Assembly (NCBI RefSeq): GCF_007750395.1 | Contig: NZ_CP036281.1 | Coordinates: 4,797,001-4,861,000 of the forward strand | From: Polystyrenella longa | GTDB taxonomy: Bacteria; Planctomycetota; Planctomycetia; Planctomycetales; Planctomycetaceae | Length of the DNA stretch: 64,000 nt | Direction: 5' to 3' | Shown here: positions 24,794-34,255 of the stretch, piece by piece | Numbering within the stretch: position 1 is the first letter of the stretch | Layout: each line of letters begins with the position of its first letter | Position numbers and translations under genes: made by a program | Notes under the pieces: generated by a model | Databases searched by the model: none | Seen by the model: the letters and a program-made list of their open reading frames with translations, nothing else | What the model was told of the DNA's origin: nothing

Positions 24794-26512
24794 TTAATTC
24801 GATTTTTTGAGTCGTTCCTCAGTCTGAACCTGACGAATTCGTTTTAGCTGTAATTCCAAACCATATCGGTCCAATGATCCCTCGGGCAGCTGATTTATCA
24901 GCTGATCTAGCATTCGGATCGCCAATGCGTATTTACCACTTCGTGCATATGCAGGTACTGCATTTATGAATGCCGGTTTGCTCCAGGAACCTTGCGAACC
25001 ATACTTGCGATTATATTCAGTGAACATATCCGCCGATTGGTCGTATCGTCCCAATGCCAACTGCGCCACTGCCAACCAGTATGAGATATTGCTTTGGGCC
25101 ATTTCAGTATAGGCCGCTTCCTGAGGTTTACCGATTTGCTGAAGTTGTTCTACCGATAGCACTGAGCTATCGGTCCCACCATTCATCATCACTTGAATAC
25201 CGACGAACTGTTTTATCGCCTGTTGATGATTTCCCACCAGATAGGACAATCGAGTTCTTCCTACCGCGTTCGAATGCGTCAGCTTAAAGACAGTCTCGTT
25301 TCCTTCAATTTCCTGCGCTCCTTCAAAATAGGCACGGAATGAACCAGAAAACACATTCACGATCTGTTGTTGCTGTTCCGATAAATCGACTTTTTCCCGT
25401 TTCTTGAGAGGGTACGACCAGATTGTTAAATCCTCCTCTTTCCACTTGCCATTCGATTGAGTCACCAATCGGGTCGGAAGCCCTTGGCCACTCTCATCAT
25501 CTATTAGACCATCGTAAAGCAAAAACTTGGAATCAAGAGGTAACTGAGTCTGGAAGCGGCTAAAACGAGGCAACCACAATTCGGGATATCCAATCATTTC
25601 GATGCTTACATCTTTAAGGCCATCGAAGGTCAGTGGAAAGGGATGTTCATCGTCGAGATTGAGATTCGCAATGACACTCTCGTCGCTGGTCACTTCCTCC
25701 AAGGTAGCCACATCCGTAATAGCATAGGAAGCATTATCCTGCTCAAGACCTGGAATTGGCATTCCCAATTGAGTGCTGAATAGATAGACGCCATCGCGCA
25801 GAATGACTCCAACAAGCCAGGGAGACTGTTCGCTAACTCCGCCCTTGGGCCTGACGATACAACTGTCGATTCGATTCTGACGAAGAATATCTGCAAACAA
25901 TAATGCACGGTCCTCTGCTGTTCCCATCCCCCATTTCAGGTTCTGGTGAGAAGTCAGGCCAAGCTGACCAATTTCCGGAACGAGCGCAATGTTGTTTATT
26001 GCAAAGTCGAACACCTGTAGCACGCGTTGAATATCCGAATCTTGTCCGGTAGCCACCGTCTCCCAGATCAGATAATGCAAAATTGAGTCACGAATATGGT
26101 CGGTATCACGAAGTTGAAACCGGCCCGGTGACAGTTCTGAAATCTGCTCTTCACTGAGCCACTGTTTCAGTTTTTCGGAATCGATACTTCCATCGCTGGC
26201 ACCGCAACTATTCGACCAGTCATTCAACAGTCCAAGAATCATTTCATTTTCGACTCGAATTGAGTGTTGTTCGGGATGGCTCATCGAGATGATCGAGGAC
26301 ACCCATCGCTCGCATTGCTCGTCTGAATCTGAAGAAGCATTCGCATCCACCGAAGAGGCATTATCTTCATCATTGTTAGCGGGAATGTCGTCAGGCGGAC
26401 GACACCCGGAGTGAGAAAGGCTCAGAATTAGAACGAGCAGCGACAGTAATCCCGGCTTGAAGCGGATAGAAGTGGAATCGCTCAAGTAAGACTTGTTCAA
26501 AAATGTTTTCAT
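24794..26512 (-). CDS. Transglutaminase-like lipoprotein with C-terminal TPR region
   Basis: A 572-residue protein with a signal peptide and lipobox (LILSLSHSGC), then a serine/aspartate-rich linker. About residues 140-320 hold the region WGMGTAEDRALLFADILRQNRIDSCIV, recognisable from planctomycete proteins with a transglutaminase-like cysteine-protease fold, although the Cys-His-Asp triad is not obvious (the Cys-containing GTAEDRALLFA segment lacks the usual GxCxxxA). The last 130 residues look like tetratricopeptide repeats (WLAVAQLALGRYDQSADMFTEYNRKYG, YARSGKYALAIRMLDQLINQLP). It is probably lipid-anchored in the periplasm; function unknown. The loss of triad residues suggests a binding rather than catalytic role. 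Confidence 0.72.
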   Translation of the reverse strand: MKTFLNKSYLSDSTSIRFKPGLLSLLVLILSLSHSGCRPPDDIPANNDEDNASSVDANASSDSDEQCERWVSSIISMSHPEQHSIRVENEMILGLLNDWSNSCGASDGSIDSEKLKQWLSEEQISELSPGRFQLRDTDHIRDSILHYLIWETVATGQDSDIQRVLQVFDFAINNIALVPEIGQLGLTSHQNLKWGMGTAEDRALLFADILRQNRIDSCIVRPKGGVSEQSPWLVGVILRDGVYLFSTQLGMPIPGLEQDNASYAITDVATLEEVTSDESVIANLNLDDEHPFPLTFDGLKDVSIEMIGYPELWLPRFSRFQTQLPLDSKFLLYDGLIDDESGQGLPTRLVTQSNGKWKEEDLTIWSYPLKKREKVDLSEQQQQIVNVFSGSFRAYFEGAQEIEGNETVFKLTHSNAVGRTRLSYLVGNHQQAIKQFVGIQVMMNGGTDSSVLSVEQLQQIGKPQEAAYTEMAQSNISYWLAVAQLALGRYDQSADMFTEYNRKYGSQGSWSKPAFINAVPAYARSGKYALAIRMLDQLINQLPEGSLDRYGLELQLKRIRQVQTEERLKKSN

Positions 26513-26606
26513 GGGATTGAAATATTGCTTGAAAGAGATGATCTGATTGACAGGAAATGAATCGATTAGGGCTGAATAAAAAAATCAACAGTTCATGAAT
26601 AAAAGA

Positions 26607-27458
26607 TTATGGAAAGGAGAGCGTTAGTTCGCGAAGTTGTTTCAGTTCTGAAATCAAAGCCGCAAGTTGAGAAAGTGGTAACATATTCGGTCCGTCGCTC
26701 TTGGCATTATCCGGATCAGGATGGGTCTCTATAAAAACGGCATCAACACCCGCTGCAACTGCTGCGCGAGCAAGCGGACGAATCATCTCCCGCTGTCCAC
26801 CCGTCGTACTCCCACCGGGCGTCTGCACACTGTGTGTTGCATCAAAAATCACGGGAACGCCATGTTGCTTCATAATCGGAATGGCACGAAAATCATTGAC
26901 CAACCGACCGTAGCCAAAGACTGTTCCCCGTTCGGTCAGCATGATATTCGCATTCCCCGCTTCCTCCGCTTTGCGAACGGCATGTAGTGTATCTTCTGGA
27001 GCAACGAATTGTGGCTTCTTGATATTAATGACGCCGCCATATTTCGCGGTCGCTTCTGCCGTCGCCACGATTAAATCGGTCTGCCGTGCCAGGAAGGCGG
27101 GGATCTGTACGATTTCACAAACAGAGGCTACGGAATCCGCTTGGCCTGCCTCGTGGATGTCGGTTGTCACGGGAAGTCCGGTCTCGGATTTGATCGACTC
27201 CAGCATCCGCAAACCTTCGTCGAGTCCAGGCCCCCGGTAGGACTTGATGCTCGTTCGGTTGGCTTTATCGAAACTCGATTTGAAGACGACAGGGAGGCCC
27301 AGATCTTCTCCTAATTTCGCAATCGAAGCCGACACCTCTTTAAGCAGATCGAGGCTTTCCATAACACACGGGCCAGCGATCACCATCAACGGGCACCCCG
27401 TGCCACAGCGGTAGGCTCTCCGGCCGGGAGTCTGGAAGATGATAGGATCAGAGGGCAC
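26607..27458 (-). CDS. kdsA: 3-deoxy-D-manno-octulosonate 8-phosphate synthase
   Basis: A 283-residue KDO-8-phosphate synthase that condenses phosphoenolpyruvate with arabinose 5-phosphate, the first step to the KDO core of lipopolysaccharide. Motifs are [79 protein letters not shown] and [10 protein letters not shown]. Cys31 in IAGPCVME marks the metal-dependent class, where metal-independent enzymes have Asn. The start is a GTG. KdsA supports an outer membrane with KDO-containing lipopolysaccharide. It lies about 170 bases downstream of the dus gene, in the same direction. Confidence 0.97.
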   Translation of the reverse strand: MPSDPIIFQTPGRRAYRCGTGCPLMVIAGPCVMESLDLLKEVSASIAKLGEDLGLPVVFKSSFDKANRTSIKSYRGPGLDEGLRMLESIKSETGLPVTTDIHEAGQADSVASVCEIVQIPAFLARQTDLIVATAEATAKYGGVINIKKPQFVAPEDTLHAVRKAEEAGNANIMLTERGTVFGYGRLVNDFRAIPIMKQHGVPVIFDATHSVQTPGGSTTGGQREMIRPLARAAVAAGVDAVFIETHPDPDNAKSDGPNMLPLSQLAALISELKQLRELTLSFP

Positions 27459-27630
27459 TGGCGTCGACTTTCAGCGCAGAAGGGAAGTGATGCAGGACAG
27501 GCTCCTATTCTTTCTGTACGAGCAGAGATTGTAAAACGTTGGTCGGACTTTCCCAACAGAACGGGGGCAGAGACCAGAGAATTACCTGCGAGATACGTAC
27601 AGACGGCACACTTTCACCAAGCTGGTTAAT

Positions 27631-28725
27631 TTACCAATGCGCAATCGGTCCGTTGGGAATTTTGAGCATGGCGGTTGGAACAGACGATTCCCGCTCGCCT
27701 TGACGCTCCCGAATTTGCTCGACGATTTCATCGAACTCACTGTAAGAGTTAAACTTACGGAGTCGGTCTTCAAGATCTTCAGGAACTCCCAGCTTGGCTC
27801 CATACCAGGCAGAGAACTTGCGGAACATAATGCAACTGTATTGCGCGTGCTGATCGACCATCAGGTAAAAATGTCTGATCAGGAACTGGATTAACTCTTC
27901 TGGATCCGGTTCACGGGGCTCCCGTCCCGCACCGTAGTCATCAATTTTGCGGAAAATCCAGGGATCAAAAAGTGCCCCTCTTCCAATGGCCACTGCAGCA
28001 CAACCGGTCATTTCCATCAACCGATAGGCGTCCGCCGGGTTACGAACATCGCCATTTCCAACAACGGGGATGTTGTCTACCGCTTCCACTGTATCACGGA
28101 TCCCGTCGACACTGATTTCTCCGTGGAAACCTTGTTCCCGAGTTCGACCATGAATGGTAATAGCTTTGACACCTTGCTGTTCAAACTCGCGGGCGAGGGC
28201 AGGAGCAGTAATGTTCTCCGAATCCCACCCCAATCGCATCTTGACTGTCACGGGGATGTCAACCGCGTTGACCACCAGTGAGACCAACTGACAGGCGTTA
28301 TCCGTATCACACATCAGTCGGGCGCCACCACCGTTTCCAGTGATTTTCGCCATGGGACAGCCCATATTGATGTCGATCGATTTATAGTTCTGATCTTCCA
28401 GGAACTTCGCCGCTTCAACGAGGTGCTCGGTTTTGCCACCGTAAATCTGCACTGCCATCGGTGTATCTTCGGGACACGTCCGTGTCAGCTCGACCGCTCT
28501 TTTTCCCCGCGCAAGTATACTGTCCGCCAGCACGAGGTCAGTCGTTGCGAGCCCCAGTCCTCCCAGTTCGCGAATAGCCAGCCGAAAGGAGAGGTGCGTA
28601 AATCCAGCCAACGGCGCCAGGAAGAACCGTGTGGGTATCGTCCTACCACCGATGACAATCGGTTTGTCGGCGGGATCGATCGGGATTCCAATCGGCTGGG
28701 AAGTTTCTGTCAGTTCGGTACTCAT
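27631..28725 (-). CDS. tRNA-dihydrouridine synthase family protein
   Basis: A 364-residue FMN enzyme reducing uridine to dihydrouridine in tRNA. The TIM-barrel opens at FLAPLAGFTHLSFR, and family markers follow: DINMGCPMAKITGNGGGARLM with the catalytic Cys (NMGCP), VTVKMRLGW, ITIHGRTREQGF, VVGNGDVRNP and AIGRGALFDPW. The C-terminal part is helical, as in DusB-type enzymes. Cytoplasmic. It is followed by kdsA on the same strand but about 170 bases away, so co-transcription is uncertain. Confidence 0.94.
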   Translation of the reverse strand: MSTELTETSQPIGIPIDPADKPIVIGGRTIPTRFFLAPLAGFTHLSFRLAIRELGGLGLATTDLVLADSILARGKRAVELTRTCPEDTPMAVQIYGGKTEHLVEAAKFLEDQNYKSIDINMGCPMAKITGNGGGARLMCDTDNACQLVSLVVNAVDIPVTVKMRLGWDSENITAPALAREFEQQGVKAITIHGRTREQGFHGEISVDGIRDTVEAVDNIPVVGNGDVRNPADAYRLMEMTGCAAVAIGRGALFDPWIFRKIDDYGAGREPREPDPEELIQFLIRHFYLMVDQHAQYSCIMFRKFSAWYGAKLGVPEDLEDRLRKFNSYSEFDEIVEQIRERQGERESSVPTAMLKIPNGPIAHW

Positions 28726-28794
28726 GATGGTGTGTACCTTACGAAACCGGCTCAGGAGCTGACAACATCAAATCGAGTTCAAACCTGCAGCAGC

Positions 28795-30381
28795 CTATGA
28801 ATTACTGACGTCCGCCACAGTCCATTCACCATCGATGAGACGACTTGTTTCCCCGGTAGGGTTCTTATCCTGCAACGTCGCAGGGAGTCGATGCGGGCGG
28901 ACGTTGTCATAACATTGAAGCATACCAAACCTTACGAGAGACGCCGGAATACCGACCGAGGTGAATCCGGGATGCCCGGTCGAAGGGTAGGGCCCGCCAT
29001 GATTCATTGAAGGGACAACAGCAACTCCGGTGGGCATTTTGTCGTTTAGCAGGCGACCGACTTTCTGACGGAGAACCGGAGCTACCTGATCGTAGGCTGC
29101 GTCATCCTTACCAGTCGATTCACTGTACAAACAACCGGTCAGATTTCCTTCTAGGGACTCGGCAATGGCGAGCATCTGCTTAACGTCGTCAGCAACAACC
29201 AGTAACGAAGCATTTCCAAACGCCTCTGACTGCAGCGCCTCGGCATTCTTGAGAAAGTCGGCAGCAGAAACTTTGAGCAGCGTGTTCTGACAGGTCAAAC
29301 GATCCCCGTCGACCGCTTCTCCTCCCGTTAGCAATTCGGCGCCAGCTGCTTTCAGGGTGCGAATACCGTCGAGTAAATTCTGTTCGACATTCTTCGCCAG
29401 AAGCGTTCCCGTCGGAGCCGCTTTGAATTTTTCGGTTACCGACTTAATGAAGTCCTGCCCCGCCGAGGTCGCGGGGACTACCACGAGACCGGGATTCGTA
29501 CAGAACTGCCCCGTTCCCATGAGGCAACTGCCGGTAAATTCTTCCGCGAGGCTTTCTCCTTTTTCTTCCAGAACTTCGGGCAGCAGGAAGATGGGGTTGA
29601 TGCTGGATAGCTCCAGATAGATTGGTTTCCCTGCTTTGTCCGCAGCCGCTTTCAAAGCCAGTCCCCCTTGGCGAGAACCGGTAAAAGCAGTCGCCCCCAT
29701 CAGCGGATGAGAGACGAGTTTCTCGCCATCTTTGTAATCCATCTGGTACAGGAGTTGGACGAAGCCGGGAGGCATTTGTGTTTTTTCCGCCGCCATGTAA
29801 GCTGCTTCGGCCAGAATGCGAGTGGTCGCCGGATGAGCGGGATGTCCTTTGGTAATCACTGGATTTCCTGCCGCAACGGCTGCCGCAAAGTCTCCCCCCG
29901 CCATTCCATTGAATGCCAGTGGGAAGTTATTCGGTCCGAATATGGCAATGGGCCCGAGTGGTCCGAACTCCGAACGAATGTTCGATGCGGTGTCAATCGT
30001 CGCCTGCTTCCAGGCGCCCGTTCGCGCGGCCTGCGCCGCAGTGCGCAACTGATTCGACGTGCGTGGAAGTTCCACATCTTTAATTCGAGGGGAGACCGGA
30101 TAGGCCGTTTCCAGATGCGCCGCTTCCACCAGAGCGTCAGCGCGGGCTTCGATCTCAATCGCGTAATCTTCCAGGAAGCGTGCGAACCGCTCGCCCGGCC
30201 ATTGTTTAACAGCACTGGCAGCCACTGCTGCTGCCTGAATCGCCTCTTTAATTTCGGACCAGGGACTAACGGGGAACTGTTCAGGCAACAATTCGCCTGT
30301 TGCTGGATTCAGGGCTTGAAAAGTTTCCTTGCCTGCTGATTCGATCCACTTTCCTCCGATGAGGACTTTGCTAACCGCCAT
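28795..30381 (-). CDS. Alpha-ketoglutarate semialdehyde dehydrogenase (2,5-dioxovalerate dehydrogenase) family
   Basis: A 528-residue NAD(P)-dependent aldehyde dehydrogenase. Features include IFGPNNFPLAFNGMAGGDFA (coenzyme loop), TGSRQGGLAL, the catalytic Glu in YLELSSINP and the nucleophile Cys in GTGQFCTNPG near residue 292. The C-terminal FTSVGIPASLVRFGMLQCYDNVRPHRLP block is typical of 2,5-dioxopentanoate dehydrogenases that end sugar-acid catabolism (D-glucarate, L-arabinose) at 2-oxoglutarate. Substrate assignment is from family resemblance. The start has GGAAGGTGA upstream. It is the last gene of a minus-strand run after a zinc-ribbon protein and DUF455, with 125 bases to the DUF455 stop. 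Confidence 0.88.
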   Translation of the reverse strand: MAVSKVLIGGKWIESAGKETFQALNPATGELLPEQFPVSPWSEIKEAIQAAAVAASAVKQWPGERFARFLEDYAIEIEARADALVEAAHLETAYPVSPRIKDVELPRTSNQLRTAAQAARTGAWKQATIDTASNIRSEFGPLGPIAIFGPNNFPLAFNGMAGGDFAAAVAAGNPVITKGHPAHPATTRILAEAAYMAAEKTQMPPGFVQLLYQMDYKDGEKLVSHPLMGATAFTGSRQGGLALKAAADKAGKPIYLELSSINPIFLLPEVLEEKGESLAEEFTGSCLMGTGQFCTNPGLVVVPATSAGQDFIKSVTEKFKAAPTGTLLAKNVEQNLLDGIRTLKAAGAELLTGGEAVDGDRLTCQNTLLKVSAADFLKNAEALQSEAFGNASLLVVADDVKQMLAIAESLEGNLTGCLYSESTGKDDAAYDQVAPVLRQKVGRLLNDKMPTGVAVVPSMNHGGPYPSTGHPGFTSVGIPASLVRFGMLQCYDNVRPHRLPATLQDKNPTGETSRLIDGEWTVADVSNS

Positions 30382-30506
30382 GAGTCACCTTCCAATATTG
30401 AATAGGCACCGCGAAAACCGCGTTGAATGTTTTGCATTTGAGTTTTGGGAAGACCTATTTTCTCGACTGACCCGGAGGACCGCAACCCACTTGGCCTAAT
30501 CCACCG

Positions 30507-31310
30507 CTATTCATCGACACCTGTGTCGGGGCCACTCTCTCGAAGCTGCTGGATGAATTCATCGGAGAGTCCGGCCGCTCGCCTCGCCTCGTCCTGAAAG
30601 GTGTCCCCTTTCGCTTTGAACGGTCGCAAAGGCCAGTGGAGATGTTTGCAAAAGGCTTCCCAGTCCGAATCGCCAGGTGCCTTCATCTTACGCAGCCATT
30701 CGATACCAAAAGAGACATGGCCGATTTCATCTTTGTGAATCTGACGCATCATCGCTGCACTTTTAGGATCACCCGCTTCCAGGAAGAAGGTTTCGAATTC
30801 AATCGTATGGTCGAGGTTCCGCCCTTCGAAGGTGAGAGGTAACCCGGCGAGGTAGTCGAGTTCGTTTTCGAAACTGAGAGCTTTCTTCCAGATGTAGCAG
30901 TTCACTGGCAAATCACCGAATTTAATCCCCAATGCCGCCCCGCGAACTTGATGCATGCGGGTATGCCGCTGTTCGTCCGCCATCACGGTGGTCATGCCCA
31001 AGCGGAACTCCGTAGGCGCTTCAGGAAAGGCAAGCAGCATGTAGGCCATCACTTCGAGGGCCTGTAACTCGTGGTTGGCCATGATGTGATGGGCCACAGC
31101 ACGTTTCTGTTGATCTTTAAAACTGAGCGGGTGCGGCATCGATGGTGCAGAACGTCGCGGAGCAAACTGCAAATTCGCAGGACGAGTGGGTTCTTCCACC
31201 CGGAGAGGGTCCCCCGGATGCTCGTCGGTGAAGGGTTCCTCCACCGGCCGCAGTTTCTCTTCCAGAGAATCGGAGAGCAGAACACGTTCAGCAAAATGGC
31301 GGATTTCCAT
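30507..31310 (-). CDS. DUF455 ferritin-like protein
   Basis: A 267-residue protein of the DUF455 family, predicted as a four-helix ferritin-like diiron protein. Its ExxH-type motifs are HHIMANHELQALE, MADEQRHTRMH, HTIEFETFFLEAG and HKDEIGHVSFG. Diiron ferritin-like proteins of this family may hydroxylate or reduce unknown substrates. Cytoplasmic, with no signal peptide. It follows the small zinc-ribbon gene by 32 bases and precedes the dehydrogenase by 125. No iron-uptake gene is adjacent. Confidence 0.85.
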   Translation of the reverse strand: MEIRHFAERVLLSDSLEEKLRPVEEPFTDEHPGDPLRVEEPTRPANLQFAPRRSAPSMPHPLSFKDQQKRAVAHHIMANHELQALEVMAYMLLAFPEAPTEFRLGMTTVMADEQRHTRMHQVRGAALGIKFGDLPVNCYIWKKALSFENELDYLAGLPLTFEGRNLDHTIEFETFFLEAGDPKSAAMMRQIHKDEIGHVSFGIEWLRKMKAPGDSDWEAFCKHLHWPLRPFKAKGDTFQDEARRAAGLSDEFIQQLRESGPDTGVDE

Positions 31311-31342
31311 TGGGGAGTATCAACATGAAAGAACGAGGCGAG

Positions 31343-31516
31343 TTAACCACGTCCTCCTTCGCAGCAAGTTTCACAAATCGTATGGCAGCGGGAACAGACC
31401 GTCTTCAACTTGATATCAATCAATTCCCCGCCACAAACGGGACAACAGCGCCGACAAGCCTCGGCAGCAGGAGGTGTGTTTTCAGAATGAAGGGCGACAT
31501 CACGATTGATCGTCAT
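31343..31516 (-). CDS. 57-residue zinc-ribbon protein
   Basis: A small protein with CRRCCPVCGGELIDIK, CSRCH and CETCCE, i.e. paired CxxC knuckles able to bind one or two zinc ions. It starts at ATG 31516 (MTINRDVALH), preceded by AAGGAGTGAG at ideal spacing. An in-frame start at 31597 would add 27 residues but lacks a ribosome binding site. It is the first gene of a probable operon with DUF455 and the semialdehyde dehydrogenase. Partners are unknown; it may be a structural or regulatory adaptor. Confidence 0.75.
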   Translation of the reverse strand: MTINRDVALHSENTPPAAEACRRCCPVCGGELIDIKLKTVCSRCHTICETCCEGGRG

Positions 31517-31788
31517 GGAACTCACTCCTTGAGTCGGTTGAGGAATAAACAACGGGGCACAGTATCCTTTGATACCGAAATCAGCAGAGAGGTTCAACTA
31601 GAACCTCTCTTGTTCTCCTGAATAAAGCGACTCCTGATTTATTCAGGTCTCAATTTCGTGTGACCGATCCCATGGAACAGATCGTAATGTCCGCACTGTA
31701 TTCTCTCATCTCCTCGTAGTATAATTTCGATTGAACAAATGAATGCCCAGCGTCTAAATGAATGCCCCGTTTAATTGAAAGAGGTTGC

Positions 31789-32223
31789 ATGTCCACCATC
31801 TGGATACAACGTGAGATCAGGTTGCCGGCGAAGCGGCGTGGGTTTCATATTGTGACCCATCTGATTGAAAATGAGATTCCTGAACTTGAACTGTTGGAGT
31901 GCGGGATTCTGCATCTCTTTATCAAACATACTTCCGCCTCGATTTCCATCAATGAAAACGCTGACTCTGATGTGCCCATCGATTTGGAATCGTCAATGAA
32001 TGCGATTGCTCCGGAGGATTTTCCTTACCGGCATACGTGTGAAGGGCCGGACGATATGCCCGCGCATGTCAAAAGTTCGCTGATTGGGGCATCGCTGAAT
32101 ATCCCTGTGACGAATGGTCGGTTGAACTTAGGAACGTGGCAAGGTATTTATTTATGCGAACACCGCGATCATGGTGGCAGCCGCAAAATCGTCATTACTT
32201 TACAGGGATCCAAAGGGGAATAA
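31789..32223 (+). CDS. YjbQ/UPF0047 family protein
   Basis: A 144-residue UPF0047 protein. Conserved pieces are HLFIKHTSASISINENAD, PDDMPAHVKSSLIGASLNIPV, LNLGTWQGIYLCEHRDHGGSRKI. The His of HTSAS and HRDH groups form the family's metal site. The E. coli homologue YjbQ has been reported to have weak thiamine phosphate synthase activity; the physiological role is unclear. GAAAGAGG lies just before the ATG at 31789; an upstream in-frame ATG at 31762 was not chosen. It ends 6 bases before the LarA-like gene, so the two are co-transcribed. Confidence 0.88.
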   Translation: MSTIWIQREIRLPAKRRGFHIVTHLIENEIPELELLECGILHLFIKHTSASISINENADSDVPIDLESSMNAIAPEDFPYRHTCEGPDDMPAHVKSSLIGASLNIPVTNGRLNLGTWQGIYLCEHRDHGGSRKIVITLQGSKGE

Positions 32224-32229
32224 ACCACC

Positions 32230-33501
32230 ATGCAGATTAAACTCGACTATGGAACTACGGGCATGTTGGTCGAAGTTCCAGACCAGAACATCGTCGGCCC
32301 CTTAACCTTGAAACCGGCTGAACCTATTGAAGATACAGAGGCGGCGGTGCTGGAAGTCCTCCGGCGACCCACCGGTACCAAACCACTCAAGGAACTGGCC
32401 GCAGGTAAGTCTTCCGCCTGCATTCTAATCTGTGACATCACGCGACCTGTTCCCAATCAAGTTATTCTCGAACAGATTTTACCGGAACTCGAATCTGCCG
32501 GTGTTGAACGAAGTGCGATTACAATCCTGATCGCTACTGGTCTTCATCGCCCGAACGAAGGGGAGGAACTCATCGAGTTGGTCGGTGAGGAGATTGCGAA
32601 AAACTATCGCGTTGAAAATCACTTCGGAAAAAATCGGGATGAGCATACCTACCTTGGCGAATCGACTCGTGGTGTGCCGGCCTGGATTGATACCCGATTT
32701 GTTGAAGCGGATCTAAAAATCACCGTCGGCCTCATTGAACCTCATCTAATGGCGGGATACTCGGGAGGGCGTAAATTGATCTGCCCCGGCATCGCGGCAC
32801 TGGAAACGGTCAAGGTGTGGCACAGCCCACGATTTATTGAACACCCCAATGCCGACTGCGGCATCCTGGAAGGGAACCCGGTTCACGAAGAGAATACTGA
32901 GATCGCGAAGATGGCGGGCTGCGATTTCATCGTGAACGTAACCCTGGATGAACAGCGCCGCGTTACAAAAGTGGTCGGCGGTGACATGGAAGCGGCCTTC
33001 ATGGAGGGCGTGCGTTTTGTAGAACAGTTCGTCAAAGCGGAAGTCAACGGTAAATGTGATGTTGTCTTGACCAGCTCCGCCGGATATCCACTCGACAATA
33101 CCTTTTACCAGTCGATCAAAGGTTTAACGGGAGTCCTTCCTATTATCAAAGAAGGAGGCCGCATCATCATCGTGGCGAAAATTGGCGAAGGGATCGGTAG
33201 CCCGGAGTTCCAGCAACTGTTTGAAGAGAACGAGAACCTTGTCACGTTCATGGATCGCATCACAAACACGGATTACTTCGTGATGGACCAGTGGCAATTG
33301 GAAGAGCTGGCCAAAGTCTGCCGGAAGGCAAAAGTCACTTATGTGACGGAAGGGCTCTCCGCAGAGCAACTTAAAAACTTGTACGTTGAATCAGCCCCCT
33401 CAGTCGAGGTCGCTATCCAAGCGGCACTCCAGGAGCATGGCACCGACGCGAAGATTGCCGTAATCCCTAAAGGGCCGTACGTTCTTCCGGTACTTGCCTG
33501 A
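32230..33501 (+). CDS. LarA-family nickel-pincer-dependent racemase homologue
   Basis: A 423-residue LarA family protein. His106 (ATGLHRP), His172 ([13 protein letters not shown]), Lys182 and His198 (HSPRFIEHP) line up, each two positions lower, with the catalytic and cofactor-linked residues His108, His174, Lys184 and His200 of Lactobacillus plantarum LarA. The enzyme covalently holds a nickel pincer nucleotide and racemises or epimerises 2-hydroxy acids. LarB, LarC and LarE, which make the cofactor, are not in this window. Substrate may be lactate, malate or another hydroxy acid. Partner YjbQ lies 6 bases upstream. Confidence 0.9.
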   Translation: MQIKLDYGTTGMLVEVPDQNIVGPLTLKPAEPIEDTEAAVLEVLRRPTGTKPLKELAAGKSSACILICDITRPVPNQVILEQILPELESAGVERSAITILIATGLHRPNEGEELIELVGEEIAKNYRVENHFGKNRDEHTYLGESTRGVPAWIDTRFVEADLKITVGLIEPHLMAGYSGGRKLICPGIAALETVKVWHSPRFIEHPNADCGILEGNPVHEENTEIAKMAGCDFIVNVTLDEQRRVTKVVGGDMEAAFMEGVRFVEQFVKAEVNGKCDVVLTSSAGYPLDNTFYQSIKGLTGVLPIIKEGGRIIIVAKIGEGIGSPEFQQLFEENENLVTFMDRITNTDYFVMDQWQLEELAKVCRKAKVTYVTEGLSAEQLKNLYVESAPSVEVAIQAALQEHGTDAKIAVIPKGPYVLPVLA

Positions 33502-33554
33502 TCGGCGATCGCCATATAAGTCTGGCAATCTCCTCACATCGTCATGAACAGGAT

Positions 33555-33911
33555 CTAGCTGACGTACTTCTGCAGGATTGCGGGCAGTTCAGAAGTAAAC
33601 TGACCACGGGTGAACACGCCTGCGCAGCCGAGTTCCTGGGCCTGCTTCAACTTGTCGACTTCGACGTGGGGGCCGAACGCGACCGTTTTCGCTTTCAGTT
33701 CTGCCGAGGTCTTCCTTAGAAGCGTCTCCAGATTCAATCCGGGGGTATTCAAATCGAGGACCATGCCGACGAAGTCGTCGTTCGCATCCAGAACTGACTC
33801 GGCTTTGGCACCGCTCATGACGGTCTCGCAGCTCAAACCTAACATTTGTGCGGTACCAGAAACTTTGCTGGTAAAAATGAGATCGCTGCAGACAACGAGA
33901 TAACGGGACAT
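33555..33911 (-). CDS. Degenerate receiver-like domain protein
   Basis: A 118-residue single-domain protein resembling CheY-type receivers. It begins with SRYLVVCSDLIF, has the phospho-acceptor-like strand GMVLDLNTPGL near residue 53, then TVAFGPHV and VFTRGQFTSELPAIL. The conserved lysine of the KP loop appears replaced (TRGQF), so normal phosphorylation switching is doubtful. It would bind a partner as a pseudo-receiver. It stands alone between the LarA-like gene and the SSS transporter, convergent with LarA. Confidence 0.65.
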   Translation of the reverse strand: MSRYLVVCSDLIFTSKVSGTAQMLGLSCETVMSGAKAESVLDANDDFVGMVLDLNTPGLNLETLLRKTSAELKAKTVAFGPHVEVDKLKQAQELGCAGVFTRGQFTSELPAILQKYVS

Positions 33912-34255
33912 AAGAGCACATTCGCTTTCAGGCGGACAGAATTGACAGGTTATTAAGTGGCGTTCCCCGGAAATAGAGCGGGCATTCCATCGAGTTATAG
34001 AAGGGAATCGACGTGCGCCGCAACCGGGAATGGTTCTCTGAAGCTCAGAACAGGAAAATTCGAGATCGAGAGCCTGCTAGGAGTGGTGATTCCATTCTCC
34101 GTTTGTGGTACAAAAGAGCTCATTCAAGAAGATTTTAATCATCTTCTATTCATTTCTTCATCTGTTTGCGGATCGAAAGAGCCTGCCTTTTTTCTTTGCA
34201 GGACCTCCGCAGACTTCGACGCTCGACTTTTCCTCGGCTCCGACAGGGTTTCACT
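33912..34255. other. Intergenic region upstream of the SSS transporter
   Basis: About 340 bases between divergent genes, so it contains both promoters. Plus-strand frames here lack ribosome binding sites. No other structure was recognised. Confidence 0.4.

Noticed and set aside
24614-24847. 77-codon plus-strand frame between SBF and lipoprotein genes
   Set aside because: Overlaps the 3' end of the minus-strand lipoprotein gene and has no start signal.
33504-33513. Palindrome GGCGATCGCC after the LarA-like gene
   Set aside because: Contains the GCGATCGC octamer abundant in cyanobacteria, but a single copy here is likely chance.
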